Shown here: positions 28,247-36,376 of the stretch, one piece after another | How the letters are laid out: the number at the start of each line of letters is the position of its first letter | How positions within the stretch are numbered: the stretch's first letter is position 1 | Origin: Brevibacillus centrosporus | GTDB lineage: Bacteria > Bacillota > Bacilli > Brevibacillales > Brevibacillaceae | Assembly (NCBI RefSeq): GCF_003710815.1 | Contig: NZ_RHHP01000008.1 | Location: 124,001 to 188,000, forward strand | Direction: 5' to 3' | Length of the DNA: 64,000 nucleotides | Notes under the pieces: model-generated | The model's database searches: none | What the model was told of the DNA's origin: nothing | The model's input: only the letters and a program-made list of their open reading frames with translations | Made by a program: the position numbers and the translations under genes

Positions 28247-29362
28247 ATGGCAGATCCACGGATTAATGAACTCGCAAGCCGTCTTGTCCGCTACTCGCTC
28301 AATCTGCAAAAAGGGGAAAAGGTCCTGATCGAAAACACAGGCCTGCAGCCCGAACTGGTACGTGCTCTTGTTCGTGAAGCTTTTGCGGTAGGCGCTTTGC
28401 CTCTGGTAACCCTGAAGGATCAGGAAGTAAACCGCGCCCTCTACCAGGGAACAAGCGAAGAGCATATGGCATTGATGGCAAAATACGAATACGACCGGAT
28501 GAAAGACATGGATGCGTACATCGCCGTGCGCGCCTATGACAACATCAATGAATATGCCGATGTTTCCGAAGATAAAATGGGCATCTATTCCCGCGTTCTC
28601 TATCAGCCTGTACATACAAACGAGCGGGTACCAAACAAACGCTGGGTCGTCCTGCGCTATCCGAACAAGTCGATGGCACAGCTGTCCAGCATGAGCTTGG
28701 AAGGCTTCGAAGACTTTTATTTCTCCGTCTGCAATCTGGACTACGCAAAAATGTCCAATGCCATGACGCCGCTCAAGGAACTGATGGAACGCACCGACCG
28801 CGTCCGCATCGTTGGACCGAAAACCGACCTGCGCTTCTCCATCAAAGGCATCAATGCCATCAAATGCGATGGCAAACGCAACATTCCTGATGGAGAAGTA
28901 TATACCGCACCTGTACGCGATTCTGTAGAAGGCACCATCTTCTACAACGCTGCGACCAACTACAACGGCATTTCCTTCACCGATGTGCAGTTCACCTTTA
29001 AAGAAGGAAAGATCGTGGAAGCCACCAGCTCCAACACCAAGGCCTTAAACGACATCCTCGACACAGACGAAGGTGCACGCTACATCGGAGAATTCGCGAT
29101 CGGCTTCAACCCGCACATCCTGCATCCGATGCTCGATATCCTGTTCGATGAGAAAATCGCCGGCAGCTTCCACTTCACGCCAGGCAATGCGTATACCGTG
29201 GCAGACAACGGCAACCGTTCCTCCGTTCACTGGGATCTGGTGCAAATCCAGCGTCCCGAATACGGCGGCGGCGAAATCTGGTTCGATGACGTCCTGATCC
29301 GCAAAGACGGCCGTTTTGTCCTGCCAGAGCTGGAAGGCTTGAATCCGGAAAATCTGGTGTAA
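28247..29362 (+). CDS. M29-family metallo-aminopeptidase
   Basis: A 371-residue cytosolic peptidase. The N-terminal part INELASRLVRYSLNLQKGEK is the family opening. The metal and active-site region in the C-terminal third includes TDLRFSIKG, NIPDGEVYTAP (Glu), YGGGEIWFDDVLIRKDG and the His/Asp in the NRSSVHWDLV segment. ATG 28247 follows GGAGGTTGCG and is preferred to ATG 28232, which falls in the ribosome site. Members release N-terminal residues from peptides using Zn or Co. It could process peptides imported by the Opp system at 49-55 kb, but no linkage is shown. Confidence 0.88.
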   Translation: MADPRINELASRLVRYSLNLQKGEKVLIENTGLQPELVRALVREAFAVGALPLVTLKDQEVNRALYQGTSEEHMALMAKYEYDRMKDMDAYIAVRAYDNINEYADVSEDKMGIYSRVLYQPVHTNERVPNKRWVVLRYPNKSMAQLSSMSLEGFEDFYFSVCNLDYAKMSNAMTPLKELMERTDRVRIVGPKTDLRFSIKGINAIKCDGKRNIPDGEVYTAPVRDSVEGTIFYNAATNYNGISFTDVQFTFKEGKIVEATSSNTKALNDILDTDEGARYIGEFAIGFNPHILHPMLDILFDEKIAGSFHFTPGNAYTVADNGNRSSVHWDLVQIQRPEYGGGEIWFDDVLIRKDGRFVLPELEGLNPENLV

Positions 29363-29446
29363 TCCACGAATGACATCAAGGACAGTCTCCATCGTCATAA
29401 ACAAGCGATAGAGGCTGTCCGTGCCTGACAACAGCTTTTAGAAAAC

Positions 29447-29488
29447 AAAGCCAGCGATTCTCGGTCCCACCGAAACAGCTGGCTTTTT
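29447..29488. terminator. Bidirectional terminator between aminopeptidase and DUF169 gene
   Basis: AAAGCCAGC at 29447 pairs with GCTGGCTTT at 29478, followed by TTCG. A second inverted repeat, GGACAGTCTC with GAGGCTGTCC (about 29378-29420), precedes it. Confidence 0.75.
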
Positions 29489-29495
29489 CGTTTTC

Positions 29496-30290
29496 CTAGG
29501 AAGTAAGCTCTTTTTCCTTGCCTTCTCCGAACATACCAGCGAGCTTCTGATAGGTCGGCGGAAACTCGGCCTGGTAACGCAGAAACGATGGTATCGGATA
29601 CCGTACGCCACCTTTTTGCGTCCCGGCTAGTCCCTCTACCAGCTCCTGTGCGTCGCGGAAATGGAAGCTGAACGCCATCTCATGGTCCTGTGTCTGCGCA
29701 AACAGCCTGTCGCCGTAACAGGGAACAATCACTTGCGGCTCTCCTGTCTGCAGCGGTTTGATCGCGATATCGGCACAGTCAGCGCGACTGGAAAAGGTTG
29801 ACGGAATAGAGCCGCCACGCTTGTAAAGCATGCCGGCTACCAGTCGCATCACCTGCGCCGAGTTTCCGTATATGACGACTACATCCGGGTCTATTTCCGC
29901 CCTCTCCAGCGGATAGGACACATAGTATCCGGTCTCTTGTGCGGAGAGCTTGGGTACATCCTGCTCGCTTTTTGCTCCTGTCTCCAAGGAGTCGGTGTAC
30001 ATGCCACAGGCAAGATTTCCTTCCGAGTAAAACGGCAGCTGCTCTTCGTAGCCAAAAGCTACTTGAGCGATCGGACAGGACAGATCCGCGCCGTTCATCG
30101 CGATGCTCCATCCATAACGGCGAGAAAATCCAACTGCTTGGCAGATGGTGATTTGGTAGCCCAGGTCTCGCGTCGGCCGCTTCGCCTTCCGTGGAAGGTT
30201 CGCTTCCTCCTTCACCAAGGAAACACCTACCGGAAATGTTTCCGTTCTCACATAGGTTTGAATGGCGTCACTTAGCTCTTTTGCATTCAT
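29496..30290 (-). CDS. DUF169-family protein
   Basis: A 264-residue protein with the DUF169 (ArCR) look. Cysteines occur in ITICQAVGFSRRYGWSIAM, GADLSCPIAQVAFG and LACGMY, with a later ADCADIAIKP and VIVPCYGDR. The spaced cysteines in a conserved frame suggest metal or cofactor binding, but no activity is established for the family. It is a single gene; ATG 30290 has a GGGGGAACGGG region upstream. No partner gene helps to assign a pathway. Confidence 0.75.
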   Translation of the reverse strand: MNAKELSDAIQTYVRTETFPVGVSLVKEEANLPRKAKRPTRDLGYQITICQAVGFSRRYGWSIAMNGADLSCPIAQVAFGYEEQLPFYSEGNLACGMYTDSLETGAKSEQDVPKLSAQETGYYVSYPLERAEIDPDVVVIYGNSAQVMRLVAGMLYKRGGSIPSTFSSRADCADIAIKPLQTGEPQVIVPCYGDRLFAQTQDHEMAFSFHFRDAQELVEGLAGTQKGGVRYPIPSFLRYQAEFPPTYQKLAGMFGEGKEKELTS

Positions 30291-30487
30291 GCCCGTTCCC
30301 CCCTTACGTTAATAGATGTACTCCGAATATTTCGTCTTTTCACTCGACAATTCCTTTGTTTCCCACAAATACGCAGGTCATGCAAAGCTTACAACTTCGT
30401 AAGGTACTGGAAAGGAAAATCGATTTCGGGCTGGCTCAAACCCTGCTACTATAGAACGTGACTTCAAGGAACATACGGAGGATCCGA

Positions 30488-31069
30488 ATGAAAACGTCTA
30501 TGAGGATCATGCTTCTGCTGGTTGTCGTTTTAAGCGGCTGTACCCCTATCGCTTCCCCCGAGCAAGTACAGGGCTTAACCAAAGAAGAGGCCGCTCAGAT
30601 CGCATCTGCTGCTGTCAGACAATACTATCGTGTCGACGTCGACACCATGGATCGGGATATCACGCTGGAGGACCCAGCCAAGCTGGTGGAATCGACGACT
30701 GGCGAACCTATTTTTAGAGGCATTCCCGTCCACGTTGTTCTAAAGCGTGACCCAGCCCCAGGCGAAATCACTGCCTACCACGCCATCATCGACCCGAATT
30801 CCAAACAGGCACTGTCCGTCTCCATCGATGTCGCCGAGCCCGATGACAAACCGTCTCCTGCAAGCAAGGAAACCGATCTGGAGCAGGCTGCGGCTGAGTT
30901 TATCCGCAATCAAAAGCTGCTCACCCCTACAGCCTTTCAGCTGGTCAAATCATCCTTTGCCAACCCGGATGATCTGAAGCGATATTTTTACTACACCGAT
31001 GGACTCAAGGCGATCGCGATTGGAGTTGATACGCAGTTGCAGCAAGTAGTTACCTTCACCTATATCTAG
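30488..31069 (+). CDS. Putative lipoprotein
   Basis: A 193-residue exported protein. The signal peptide MKTSMRIMLLLVVVLSGC ends in a lipobox with Cys18. The mature part contains two segments of about 70 residues that look like small peptidase-propeptide or PepSY-like folds (LTKEEAAQIASAAVRQYYRV). No catalytic motif is seen. ATG 30488 follows GGAGGATCCG; an upstream start at 30458 lacks one. It is convergent with the vWA gene and shares a terminator with it. Function unknown. Confidence 0.75.
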   Translation: MKTSMRIMLLLVVVLSGCTPIASPEQVQGLTKEEAAQIASAAVRQYYRVDVDTMDRDITLEDPAKLVESTTGEPIFRGIPVHVVLKRDPAPGEITAYHAIIDPNSKQALSVSIDVAEPDDKPSPASKETDLEQAAAEFIRNQKLLTPTAFQLVKSSFANPDDLKRYFYYTDGLKAIAIGVDTQLQQVVTFTYI

Positions 31070-31072
31070 GAA

Positions 31073-31116
31073 CGAACAAAACAGCGGGGCATCAATTCCC
31101 GCTGTATTTTTGTTCG
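31073..31116. terminator. Bidirectional terminator at the end of the Tad/vWA operon
   Basis: GAACAAAACAGCGGG pairs with CCCGCTGTATTTTTGTTC (one bulge). It ends both the plus-strand lipoprotein gene and the minus-strand vWA gene, whose stop codon lies inside the hairpin. Confidence 0.8.
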
Positions 31117-32402
31117 ATATCGCTTTTCATTTCCTGATAGGTCTTGTTGGTGAGATGGACCAGATAATCTGTCAGCTCATCCTTGGCAGCTGTCGCCAAG
31201 GCCTCCCTCCCCGCTCTTTGCGAAAGAAGAAATTCCTTGGCCTGGCTGCCGATCTTCCCCGTCGCCTCCAAATAGTCAAGGGCTGCTCCGATATTCAGAC
31301 TCTCTCGCCAATTTTTCTCATACCAGTCGCGATCGTACGCATCGATCCATTTCCGCCTGTCGATGAGCACTGCATCCATCTCTGTCATCGCATCCTTTTT
31401 CCACTGCTCCCACTTCTGAGCGATTTCCTTGGCTCTCTCCAGCTCCTGCCGAAATTGATCGCGATTGGTTACGTTGGCGTACAGCCCTTCCGAGGCCTGA
31501 GCGATTTCCTTCAGCTGCTTTTGCCCTTGGGCATCTACGTCAAAGCCAATGACGTTGAGCAGGGGCATAACATCGGATTGGGACAGGTCTTTGGCTACCG
31601 CGACCGGGTCTCCCCCGCACGTCTCGATGCCATCGCTGACCAGGTAAATGACGTTCGTATTTTTGTCAGCCGGGAATGCAGCTAAATCTTCCCGGGCTTT
31701 TTGCAAGGAATACGCGATCGACGTCCAACCAGCCGGCTCAAACAAACCGAGTGCTTCGTCCAGCCGCTGGGCATCGTAGGACTGGAGCGGATAGACGATA
31801 TCGCTGCTGCTGCAGGATCGCTGTTTGTCCGCATCGGAGCCGGTTCCCTGATGACCGTATACGCGCAAAGAAATCTTGGCCTCTTCCGGAAGGGCTTCGG
31901 CAAACTCCTTGATCGCTTCTTTTGCCAGCTCCATCTTGGTTTTCTCTCCGATTTTCTCGCGCATGCTTCCACTGGCATCCAGGATGATTTCTACGTTGAA
32001 ATGCTCCCGGAACAAAAAGCGCGCATCGCCGATATCCGGGCTGCCGAACGATGCCATCTTCCACCGATCTACTACCATCTGCGGGCTCAAATAGTCCTCG
32101 GAAAACAGCCTGAGCAAGTCTGACCAGTAGAGTCTCAGCAGCGATTCATCCATGCCGTCCAGGAGGGGAGGTAATCCATCGAGGATCTGCTGAATTTTTT
32201 CACGCTGAGGAAGCTGCGGCAGGTAAAAGGAAATGCCGGACAGCGGTCCTGGTGCAGCCATGATCAGCTCCTGTGCAGTCTGGGGAAGCTGTACTTCAGG
32301 AGCGGAAAATACGGAGCCTGCTGCGCCGACTGAGCAGCCTGCCAGCAAGAGCGTCACGAGTATGCCTCCAAGGATACGCTGCCATCTGCGCTTTTCTCTC
32401 AC
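31092..32402 (-). CDS. von Willebrand factor A lipoprotein A (last gene of the Tad locus)
   Basis: A 436-residue lipoprotein. The signal peptide ends LLLAGC (Cys23). A helical region (about 40-135) leads into SFGSPDIGDARFLFREHF. The vWA domain carries the MIDAS DASGS at 142-146 and the later TSIA and VSDGIETCGGDPVAVAK segments. The C-terminal 130 residues are charged and helical (a possible stalk). Metal-dependent vWA domains bind protein ligands. It is a paralogue of the protein at 36377-37807 and recalls B. subtilis YwmC/YwmD, which are shorter. Its place downstream of two TadE-like genes suggests a surface role with the Flp pilus: adhesion, anchoring or assembly. Confidence 0.8.
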   Translation of the reverse strand: MREKRRWQRILGGILVTLLLAGCSVGAAGSVFSAPEVQLPQTAQELIMAAPGPLSGISFYLPQLPQREKIQQILDGLPPLLDGMDESLLRLYWSDLLRLFSEDYLSPQMVVDRWKMASFGSPDIGDARFLFREHFNVEIILDASGSMREKIGEKTKMELAKEAIKEFAEALPEEAKISLRVYGHQGTGSDADKQRSCSSSDIVYPLQSYDAQRLDEALGLFEPAGWTSIAYSLQKAREDLAAFPADKNTNVIYLVSDGIETCGGDPVAVAKDLSQSDVMPLLNVIGFDVDAQGQKQLKEIAQASEGLYANVTNRDQFRQELERAKEIAQKWEQWKKDAMTEMDAVLIDRRKWIDAYDRDWYEKNWRESLNIGAALDYLEATGKIGSQAKEFLLSQRAGREALATAAKDELTDYLVHLTNKTYQEMKSDIEQKYSGN

Positions 32403-32415
32403 GTATACCGCCTCC

Positions 32416-33099
32416 TTAGAGCGTCTTTCCCTCTGTAAACACCTGGGGGGGCTGCTTCCATCCTGTCACCTTGATAAAGCCAATGCTCCTGCTCTCCCCT
32501 GTCTGATAGATTTGCTCGTTATGCAGAGGCATGAAATCCAGCCCGAATGATTGGCTCTCATAACGGACCGATGTCCTCACCTCGATCCGGTCTTCTCCGT
32601 TAAAAAGCTTGAGGGAGGAGCCGCCGAGAGTGCTTTTGTTGCTGGCCAGAATATCCCTTACGACGCCTGGAATCTTGGTCGAGGCATCATGCAACCCCTT
32701 TAGCACATGTGCCTCAAGCGTTGGATAAGTCGGAATGGCAGCGAGCAATACGCGATCGATCGCTTCCGCCCTCACTTCACTCGAAGACCAGTCGGGATGG
32801 GAAGCTTGGATGGTATCCATCTGCGCCTCTACCAGCTCCCAGATAAAGACCGGGTCCACCCAGCTCTCAATGGAAAGATCGTACACTTTGATGGCCTCCT
32901 CCACCTCATCGTAAAGGATATCCGTCGCCGCCAGGCTGGCCAGCTGGGCGCTGTTTGCCGCTGCCTCCTTGTCGACGAAGATGGTGGAGATGTTAAACAA
33001 GACGGAAAAGACCACCAAGAGCAGGAAGAAAAAAATGGTCAGCACCAGGATCGTGACATTTCCTCGTTCATTGCGTACGTGCATGATCGCCTGTCTCAT
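32416..33099 (-). CDS. TadE/TadG-like pseudopilin of the Tad locus
   Basis: A 227-residue protein. After a short basic head, RNERGNVTILVLTIFFFLLL begins the prepilin-like membrane helix, with Gly before a hydrophobic stretch as in TadE/TadG. An extracellular domain of about 180 residues follows, rich in alpha/beta segments and with no cysteine pair. ATG 33099 lies one base after the stop of the TadE gene. TadE-like minor pseudopilins are needed for Flp pilus assembly. The assignment to TadE, TadF or TadG is uncertain. Confidence 0.7.
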   Translation of the reverse strand: MRQAIMHVRNERGNVTILVLTIFFFLLLVVFSVLFNISTIFVDKEAAANSAQLASLAATDILYDEVEEAIKVYDLSIESWVDPVFIWELVEAQMDTIQASHPDWSSSEVRAEAIDRVLLAAIPTYPTLEAHVLKGLHDASTKIPGVVRDILASNKSTLGGSSLKLFNGEDRIEVRTSVRYESQSFGLDFMPLHNEQIYQTGESRSIGFIKVTGWKQPPQVFTEGKTL

Positions 33100-33100
33100 T

Positions 33101-33514
33101 TTAATGAATCACCCGTCCCCGCAGCTCTCTCGAGAAGGAGATCACCCTGTCTTCCTCGCTTATATTATCTTTGATGAAGTCCGGCAGAAAAAACAAATCC
33201 AGGTTCACGCCGACCCTCGCCGTAAAGTAACTGCCGTCACCGGAAATGCTCGACTCACCGCCATTATAGGCAATGCCCCCACCTGCACTTCCCACAATGT
33301 GCTGCGCAGCATCCAGTGCCTCGCCAGAATTTCCGGTGATGGCGTACACCTTTGCCGCTTCATTAGCAGCCGACTGCGCGATGATGACCGCGTACACGCC
33401 GGTCAAAAACTGCCACAAGATCAGCAGAATCAAAAATACAAAGGGCAGGATGCCGATGAACTCCACCGTTACGGAGCCCCGTTCATCCTTCAGCTTCGCA
33501 CGTAATTTTCGCAT
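33101..33514 (-). CDS. TadE-family minor pseudopilin
   Basis: A 137-residue protein with the classic TadE start: KLKDERGSVTVEFIGILPFV followed by FLILLILWQFLTGVY. The Glu at position +5 after Gly is the type IV pilin hallmark, and the prepilin peptidase encoded at 43418-43870 would cleave before SVTVE. The rest is an extracellular domain with a Gly/Ser-rich part. It lies between a membrane-protein gene and the second pseudopilin. Confidence 0.82.
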   Translation of the reverse strand: MRKLRAKLKDERGSVTVEFIGILPFVFLILLILWQFLTGVYAVIIAQSAANEAAKVYAITGNSGEALDAAQHIVGSAGGGIAYNGGESSISGDGSYFTARVGVNLDLFFLPDFIKDNISEEDRVISFSRELRGRVIH

Positions 33515-33518
33515 GGTA

Positions 33519-34226
33519 TCATCCTTCCAGTGCCAGTACGTCCTCCACCCGTTCCCGCTCTGTACTCCATTTGTAGGTATACATCGTAAACAGGATCGCT
33601 ACAAAGGGAAAGAGAATCACGTTCAACAGCATTTGCGTGAAAAATACAGCCCCGAAGCTGGTCGTGATGAAAGTCACCGAATAAAGCCCGATCAAACTGA
33701 TCACCCATTCGATTGCACTTGCCAGCAATAGCAGACCAAGAATTTGGACAAAATGCTTTTTCCCCATATCCAAAGCCGTTCGCAGGCACTGCCATGGCGA
33801 TTTTCCTTTCATCACGACCAAATAGGGCGTGAGGTAAAACAGCAAAAGCAGGATCAGCCCCGGAATGACAAAGAGCAGCATCCCTGTACATACTGCCAGT
33901 ACGTAAACGACACCAAACAGGAAGACGGCAAAGCCATGCTCGGCGAATGCCCGGAATGCCTTGCGCAGCGGACGCTCCTCGCCTTCCAGGTCACAGAGTA
34001 CGAACTGGGCAAACGGGATTTGCACGATCATCAAAAACAACAGCAGCAGGAACAGGTTCAGAAAGCTGGAGACGACCTTGGCTCCCGTGATGGCAGCCAG
34101 GAAATTCACGTAGTTGAGGGTCATGTTGTGTACGATCAAGAAAGGCATTACGATGACGGCGGACAGCAAAAGCAGCGATTCAATATTTCGTGTATAAAAA
34201 TGGATGCTTGCTCTCATCGGATTCAT
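33519..34226 (-). CDS. Polytopic membrane protein of the Tad locus
   Basis: A 235-residue protein with about six hydrophobic helices: LLLLSAVIVMPFLIVH, VSSFLNLFLLLLFLMIVQ, FAVFLFGVVYVLAVCTGML, LILLLLFYLTPYLVVM, a long one at 158-190 and one at about 200-220. The PYLVVMKGKSPWQCLRTALD segment before the fourth loop is reminiscent of YciC/GPDPase-membrane-domain proteins. No catalytic motif is seen. It is not a standard Tad component. Its place between the hypothetical gene and TadE suggests a role in export or anchoring of the locus products. Confidence 0.7.
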   Translation of the reverse strand: MNPMRASIHFYTRNIESLLLLSAVIVMPFLIVHNMTLNYVNFLAAITGAKVVSSFLNLFLLLLFLMIVQIPFAQFVLCDLEGEERPLRKAFRAFAEHGFAVFLFGVVYVLAVCTGMLLFVIPGLILLLLFYLTPYLVVMKGKSPWQCLRTALDMGKKHFVQILGLLLLASAIEWVISLIGLYSVTFITTSFGAVFFTQMLLNVILFPFVAILFTMYTYKWSTERERVEDVLALEG

Positions 34227-34254
34227 GGCTTCTTCCTCCCTGCCTCATCCAATT

Positions 34255-35109
34255 TTACGTATTTCGAATAATGGGAACGATCTTGGTCTGGAAATGAAAT
34301 TCCTGCTTCTTCTCAAACGCATCCACCAGCTGCTGCTTGGACGAAAAGGGAACGGGCTGCCCTGACGCAACAGCCTCGAATCCTTTGATGGAGTCGTCAT
34401 TGGTGGCCCTCAGCTTTTTATCTCTGTAGGAGTCCAGCAAATCGAGCAATTTTTGGCGCTTGGACTTCAACTCGCCAGGAAGCGGCACCTCAACCTTTTG
34501 CAGGAATGCAGCCAATCGATCGACAGATTCCCTGATTTCTGCCTGGCTGCGCAAACCCACGTAGAGCTTGTAATTCGCCTCGTGAAACAAATCGTCCAGA
34601 TCCTTTTTGTCTTCGGAAGTGACATAGCCTACCCTCAGCACATGATTCAGCGAGTCGACCCCTTTGTCATAGAGAGCCTGGAGCTGATCCCGTGTTTCTA
34701 TCACGTACTGGCACACGTCGATAAGACTTTTCATGTCCCGGCGAATGGCAACTTCCATTTGCTCCTCGTAATGGGGCTGCAGGGCTTGCAGGCAATCCCG
34801 CTTCTCCGTGTACATCCAGATCGGTTTGTCTTTAGCTGGGGCCAGTTCCTTGTTCAGTTCGTGCGCAGCCACATTGTGAAGCATGAACAATCGCAATACC
34901 GGCACCGCTTCTTCCCGCGGCACTACGTCTCCGTCCGGACTCAGAATGAGGTAACCGGATGCCTCGCTCTTGCCCCACTTCCAATACTGCACGTTGTAGT
35001 AAAGCCGATCATTGATTTTGGCCGCATGGTTAAACAGCTGCGGTTTTTCCAGGAAGCGCTTGTTTTTGTCGATCTGCGCTCGGATCGGTGCTGTTTCTGT
35101 CACTTTCAT
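34255..35109 (-). CDS. Unrecognised soluble protein of the Tad locus
   Basis: A 284-residue protein without signal peptide or membrane segment. The N-terminal third is beta-rich (INDRLYYNVQYWKWGKSEAS, then GYLILSPDGDVVPREEAVPV, which resembles a conserved secreted-protein-like strand pair). The rest is helical with heptad-like spacing and Lys/Asp/Leu content (residues about 115-240), probably a coiled coil. No family was recognised. It lies directly downstream of the decapeptide-repeat gene, so the two may work together, for example as chaperone or adaptor. This is a guess from position. Confidence 0.65.
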   Translation of the reverse strand: MKVTETAPIRAQIDKNKRFLEKPQLFNHAAKINDRLYYNVQYWKWGKSEASGYLILSPDGDVVPREEAVPVLRLFMLHNVAAHELNKELAPAKDKPIWMYTEKRDCLQALQPHYEEQMEVAIRRDMKSLIDVCQYVIETRDQLQALYDKGVDSLNHVLRVGYVTSEDKKDLDDLFHEANYKLYVGLRSQAEIRESVDRLAAFLQKVEVPLPGELKSKRQKLLDLLDSYRDKKLRATNDDSIKGFEAVASGQPVPFSSKQQLVDAFEKKQEFHFQTKIVPIIRNT

Positions 35110-35149
35110 CGGACGAAACCTCCGTTATAAACTGAGAATCAGGTTATCA

Positions 35150-36322
35150 CTAGCTCGAAAATATCGACTTCATCCAGCCTACCGCTTTGCCGATTCCATC
35201 TCGAATGCCTCGGGAAACCGCGCCCTTCGAAAGCTTGTCGCTCCACTTGACCAGCTTGCTCACGCCCCAGAGAATGCCTCCGGTAATGACCAATACGCCG
35301 GCTACTGTCTGTCCTCCCGGTATGACAGAAGCGATCACTCCTGCATCCATTAGCGTGCTGCCCAAAGCGCCTACGCCATCTACGAACTTTTCGTTTTGCT
35401 TATCCTCGCTAAGACTGCTGTCAAACGCCTGACCAAATTTGCTGAACGTCTCATACGTGTCAAAGGGAAGACTGATCGCGGCGACCCCCACGTTCAGTCC
35501 TGCAACTAGTCCAGGAACTCTTACTTGATTTGCGGCATTGGCAGCATTTGCTGCATTGGAAAAAGAACCGAGCGTGTTGATGTTTGCCCCTGTATTCAAC
35601 GGGTTTTGCTGCAGGACAAAACGGTAGCTGTCATAGGCGGCTTTCCCGTCCAGGCCATCGAGGGTCAGGCTCGTCACATTGCCCAAGGGTGTATCCTTCG
35701 CAGCGATATCTACGCCTTTCAGCCCTACCTGCAGCAAGAAGAATCCGTATTTTCCTGCGCCAGTACGCAGGTCCACTTCTCCCTGCTGGATCAGGTCAGC
35801 TGAATACGACATGGTCCCTCCCATCATGTCTTTGATGGAAAGTTTCATGATGTCGTACTCTTTCTTTTCACTGAATGGCTCCGGTGCTTTTGGGTCCGTT
35901 GACAAATCCGTAGGCTGATGCGGCTCCACGTTTCTATCTGGCGCCTGCAGATCCGGTACCTGTACATTCGGATTTTTGAAATGGGGTGCCTGCAGGTCGG
36001 GAATGTTCCAATCCGGCCCGTCCAGCTCAGGTATCCCTTGATTCGGCGCCTGCAGATTGGGCACGCCCTGATTTGGTGCCTGCAATTTTGGCGTATCCCA
36101 CTGCGGGGACTCCAGCATCGGCGTTTCCCACTGTGGCGGCTCCAGGTTTGGCGTATCCCAGTCCGGTGCTTGCAAATCAGGAGGCTGATAGCCCGGTGCC
36201 TGCAGATCCGGGACGGGTAATCTGCTGCTTGCTGCCATGACAACTACAGGGAAGCACTGCAACAGAAGAAGGAAAAATGCAAAGGTCCCTGCCAAAACGG
36301 GACGAATAAACCTGCTCTTCAC
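35150..36322 (-). CDS. Secreted protein with tandem proline-rich decapeptides
   Basis: A 390-residue exported protein. The N-terminal signal (FIRPVLAGTFAFFLLLLQCF, cut near VVVMAASS) is followed at residues 38-137 by about ten decapeptides of the form PxLQAPxWxT, for example PDLQAPDWDT, PNLEPPQWET and PKLQAPNQGV. A linker leads to a domain (150-330) rich in Gly/Ala (NAANAANAANQV). The C terminus, residues about 335-390, has a glycine-rich hydrophobic stretch (GGQTVAGVLVITGGILWGV) and an amphipathic tail like a toxin or holin-like element. No family was recognised. Its location next to Tad genes suggests a pilus-associated surface or exported protein. Confidence 0.75.
   Translation of the reverse strand: MKSRFIRPVLAGTFAFFLLLLQCFPVVVMAASSRLPVPDLQAPGYQPPDLQAPDWDTPNLEPPQWETPMLESPQWDTPKLQAPNQGVPNLQAPNQGIPELDGPDWNIPDLQAPHFKNPNVQVPDLQAPDRNVEPHQPTDLSTDPKAPEPFSEKKEYDIMKLSIKDMMGGTMSYSADLIQQGEVDLRTGAGKYGFFLLQVGLKGVDIAAKDTPLGNVTSLTLDGLDGKAAYDSYRFVLQQNPLNTGANINTLGSFSNAANAANAANQVRVPGLVAGLNVGVAAISLPFDTYETFSKFGQAFDSSLSEDKQNEKFVDGVGALGSTLMDAGVIASVIPGGQTVAGVLVITGGILWGVSKLVKWSDKLSKGAVSRGIRDGIGKAVGWMKSIFSS
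35942..36211 (-). repeat. Nine tandem 30-base coding repeats (decapeptides)
   Basis: Units of ten residues with Pro at positions 1 and 6, Leu/Val at 3 and often Trp or Tyr at 8: PDLQAPGYQP, PDLQAPDWDT, PNLEPPQWET, PMLESPQWDT, PKLQAPNQGV, PNLQAPNQGI, PELDGPDWNI, PDLQAPHFKN, PNVQVPDLQA. A degenerate tenth unit follows. The regular period suggests an extended stalk or a ligand-binding rod. Confidence 0.85.
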
Positions 36323-36376
36323 AATCGCAACCTCCCGGCCAAGAATTCACGGCATAAAAGTGGTGTAGCTGGCGTG

